Assembly: GCA_034696485.1 (NCBI GenBank)
Contig: JAQIWT010001596.1
Span: forward strand, 1-10,205
Direction: 5' to 3'
Length of the DNA: 10,205 bases
Source: Isohypsibius dastychi
Lineage: Eukaryota; Tardigrada; Eutardigrada; Parachela; Isohypsibiidae
Shown: in pieces, positions 8,683 through 10,205 of the stretch
Layout of the letters: every line of letters begins with the position of its first letter
Numbering within the stretch: the stretch's first letter is position 1
Notes under the pieces: generated by a model
The model's input: the letters and a program-made list of their open reading frames with translations, nothing else
Told to the model about the DNA's origin: nothing
The model's database searches: none
Position numbers and translations under genes: made by a program

Positions 8683-8885
8683 GAAGTGAGCCTCGATGGG
8701 AGGCTGGTTTTGACGCTTCTGGTCATGCTCGAATCAAGGCTCCTTGCCGAGCCTCCATTTCAGCGTCTAATAATTGGAGCAATCTATCCTGCTTAACTAT
8801 AGGATCGAGCCTCATCGCGAGCCTACAGTTTTACAGTCGAAAAAGGCTCTGCGAGCCTGTTTTCAATGGCAAGTTACTCGTAGGG
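8680..8885 (-). repeat. Right inverted arm with GAGCCTC-like motifs
   Basis: This is the counterpart of 7575-7735, ending in GCAAGTTACTCGTAGGG (8869-8885). Motif copies include GAGCCTCG at 8688, GAGGCTGG at 8700, GAGCCTCC at 8749, GAGCCTCA at 8808, GAGCCTA at 8819, AAGGCTCT at 8843 and GAGCCTG at 8853. Confidence 0.5.
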
Positions 8886-9211
8886 TCCCACAAGTCCCGC
8901 GTATTCAAATACGCCGAGACCGAGGGCAACATTGTCCTCGGGTGCAGATGTTTAGTTTTGGTAAAAGAATTATCCGTATTTATTACTTAGATATTCCGCC
9001 AAACTTTTCGCAGAAAAGTTTGATGACTGGTAGTATGAAGAAGCTTCGTGTCATTGGGACGAGACTATCTTCGACAATTGTGAAACTCCCGCGTGGTTTG
9101 AGACATTGCAAACTTTTCAACCTGCCAGTCATGCCAGATAATGATTGGCATTTCGTAGTTACAAATATTCTCATTTTACAAGGTCAGACGGGAGAAGTTT
9201 GCACCTGGTAA
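8883..9211 (+). CDS. Unrecognised exon-like blocks to the right of the inverted arm
   Basis: From 8883 one frame reads GSHKSRVFKYAETEGNIVLGC with mostly C or G in third codon positions, unlike the DNA around it. It meets a GTAAAAG donor at 8961 in phase 0. A CTTTTCGCAG acceptor at 9013 then opens a block (KSLMTGSMKKLRVIGTRLSS...) that reads to TAA at 9209-9211, or to a weak GTCAGA donor at 9183. Alternatively a single unspliced frame runs 8774-9211 (145 codons), reading the first part differently. Neither version matches a family I know. Splice sites are moderate, and the upstream connection runs through repeat sequence. Confidence 0.25.
8899..8941. repeat. Two adjacent hairpins
   Basis: GCGTATT, CA, AATACGC (8899-8914) is a perfect 7-bp stem with a two-base loop. 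Four bases later, CCGAGG (8920-8925) pairs with CCTCGG (8936-8941) across a 10-base loop. They lie within the exon-like block just outside the right inverted arm. Confidence 0.45.
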
Positions 9212-9601
9212 ATGCTCGGACGAATTTTGGTATTACGGCAGCGTTTATTTACTACGACTACGTCCCGAATTTCGCTGAGGGCGCAAGTGCGCAGATTTAT
9301 CCACGTGTAGCGTAGCGCAGGGTGGTCAGACCACAGCTATGTGGGCTGATAATCGTCAGTTTCATGCCATACTTGGAAAAACTGGCTACTCTGTATAGTT
9401 ATGATAATTTACGGGTACTGTCTCCCGCCACATGGAAAGAACGAAACGAGAATGGAACCGCGAGAGGGACGATATTTATCACTCGCAGGGCGAGGAAGAA
9501 ATACTCAGGAATGTGGCACCTCTGATGCCCAGAGGCCAGAATACTGAATCCTCCGCTTTTGCTGTCTGGCTCTGCTGCCTACCGCGGTGGATGCCCAGTC
9601 T

Positions 9602-9619
9602 CTAGAACACGTGCTCTAG
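9602..9619. promoter_or_regulatory. E-box inside an 18-bp palindrome
   Basis: CTAGA, A, CACGTG, C, TCTAG: only one base pair (A against C) breaks the symmetry. CACGTG is the core site of bHLH-zip factors. No promoter is recognisable next to it, so a function is not shown. Confidence 0.3.
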
Positions 9620-9664
9620 TGGTCAGCAAGGTTATAAACAGAAACGATATACGTACGTACTGTC

Positions 9665-9751
9665 GGTCTGTCTCTTGATCACTCTCTTTCTCTCTATTTC
9701 AACGCCCATACGCTTTACCATACCCCCTCCCCCCCCCCGAGTAACGGGGGG
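9665..9751 (+). repeat. Pyrimidine tract ending in a C-run hairpin
   Basis: A CT-rich tract (TCACTCTCTTTCTCTC) leads into CCCCCTCCCCCCCCCC. The last C residues with G (9733-9739, CCCCCCG) pair with CGGGGGG (9745-9751) over the loop AGTAA. The stem is 7 GC pairs, very stable for its size. Confidence 0.6.
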
Positions 9752-10117
9752 TTTGAAAAATGGTTCGTACGCTGCCGGATTCCCACATCTTGTGGGGCCA
9801 GAAATTGGTAATTCATCACTGGACCTTGCATCCGGATGCAACCAGTTCAATTTGTTTACATGCCCATCTTAGCAGTTTCGTCAGGGAATAGGCACTCTAA
9901 GGCTACAGTATTGCTCTCCGGAGTTAGTTAGAATATTCCGGCGATGAGGTTGTAAAATAGTGGTTGCGCGAAATACTGTAGTCAGTTATGGAGAGAAAAA
10001 ATAGTCGATTTTTGATCTATGGCGAATCACGGTTGGTTGAGAACTTAATGGGTTGATTGCGCTAAGCCCAAAAGGGATGGCGATGGTGATGGTGCTGAGA
10101 ATGAACCCTCTGAATAT

Positions 10118-10125
10118 TGACGTCA
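10118..10125. promoter_or_regulatory. Cyclic-AMP response element consensus
   Basis: TGACGTCA is a perfect eight-base CRE palindrome bound by CREB/ATF factors. A related TGACGTCG occurs near 6098. No transcription unit can be assigned to it in this window. Confidence 0.3.
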
Positions 10126-10205
10126 CATCCATCAGTGCCATCCATTCTGATGGATGTCGTGGCGCCAAACTCGATTTTGCATGGTCCCATCCATTCGGGC
10201 CCATA

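Larger units (their letters stand above)
7575..8885. mobile_element. Candidate foldback/MITE-like element with inverted arms
   Basis: The ends are a perfect 17-base inverted repeat, CCCTACGAGTAACTTGC (7575-7591) and its complement (8869-8885). TA lies at both ends of CGAGTAACTTGC, which would fit a Tc1/mariner-type TA target duplication. Behind the ends, the arms (to about 7735 and from about 8680) stay loosely alike in inverted order. The inner landmark GAGCCTCACTTCGGGA (7718) matches the complement of the sequence around 8677-8695. Each arm holds roughly eight copies of a GAGGCTC/GAGCCTC-like motif, as expected of subterminal binding repeats. The interior (about 950 bp) encodes no transposase that I can see, so the element would be non-autonomous. 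The boundaries are inferred from the repeat alone. Confidence 0.5.
9212..10205. other. No gene seen; simple-sequence and palindromic DNA
   Basis: The small open frames here show no motif or splice support. Visible structure: the palindrome GTGGTCAGACCAC (9322-9334), an E-box palindrome (9602-9619), ACGT repeats near 9654, a pyrimidine tract (about 9665-9738), a C-run hairpin (9733-9751), a CRE (10118-10125), and repeated CATCCAT copies near the end, two of which form a hairpin at 10139-10156. Confidence 0.5.

Noticed and set aside
9322-9334. GTGGTCAGACCAC palindrome as an operator or attachment site
   Set aside because: Six-base arms occur by chance at this scale and nothing adjacent supports a function; kept only as a structural note.
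9986-10204. Minus-strand open frame of 72 codons at the window edge
   Set aside because: It has no recognisable motif and overlaps the CATCCAT repeats and the CRE; it cannot be judged without the sequence beyond the window.
1-10205. CRISPR arrays, bacterial operons, phage or retroviral genes
   Set aside because: No direct-repeat array, ribosome-binding sites, integrase, reverse transcriptase or capsid-like frames are visible; the DNA is intron-bearing animal sequence.

Overview
The window is eukaryotic nuclear DNA, most likely from an invertebrate animal. Genes are split by GT-AG introns (55 to about 1,500 bp, several of 55-71 bp), base composition is mixed, and there are no bacterial operons or ribosome-binding sites. 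The one confidently identified gene belongs to a metazoan family. The phylum cannot be fixed from this sequence.

Layout. (1) Positions 123-812, plus strand: the last two exons of a gene whose start lies before the window. Its product is not recognised. (2) Positions 1607-5538, minus strand: a complete seven-exon gene for an SH3BP5/SH3BP5L/REI-1 family protein, the coiled-coil guanine-nucleotide exchange factor for Rab11. All six introns are GT-AG and all reading phases join, giving 425 residues. The two genes converge tail to tail across about 800 bp that hold candidate poly(A) signals for both. (3) Positions 5539-7290: mostly non-coding. It holds a promoter-like cluster (GC box, AP-1 site, TATA box), a long open frame of doubtful status and a small inverted repeat. 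(4) Positions 7288-9211: the least explained part. It has several exon-like blocks with good splice signals that match no family I know. It also has a pair of inverted arms (7575-7735 and 8680-8885) ending in a perfect 17-base inverted repeat with TA at the ends and studded with GAGGCTC-like motifs. This resembles a foldback or MITE-like mobile element of about 1.3 kb carrying an exon-bearing interior. (5) Positions 9212-10205: no gene seen. It contains simple-sequence and palindromic structure, including a pyrimidine tract, a C-run hairpin, an E-box palindrome and a CRE.

The genes do not form a pathway. The window contains one ordinary housekeeping-type trafficking gene, the tail of an unknown neighbour, and a repeat-rich accessory stretch. 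The best candidate for something undescribed is the inverted-arm element around 7575-8885.
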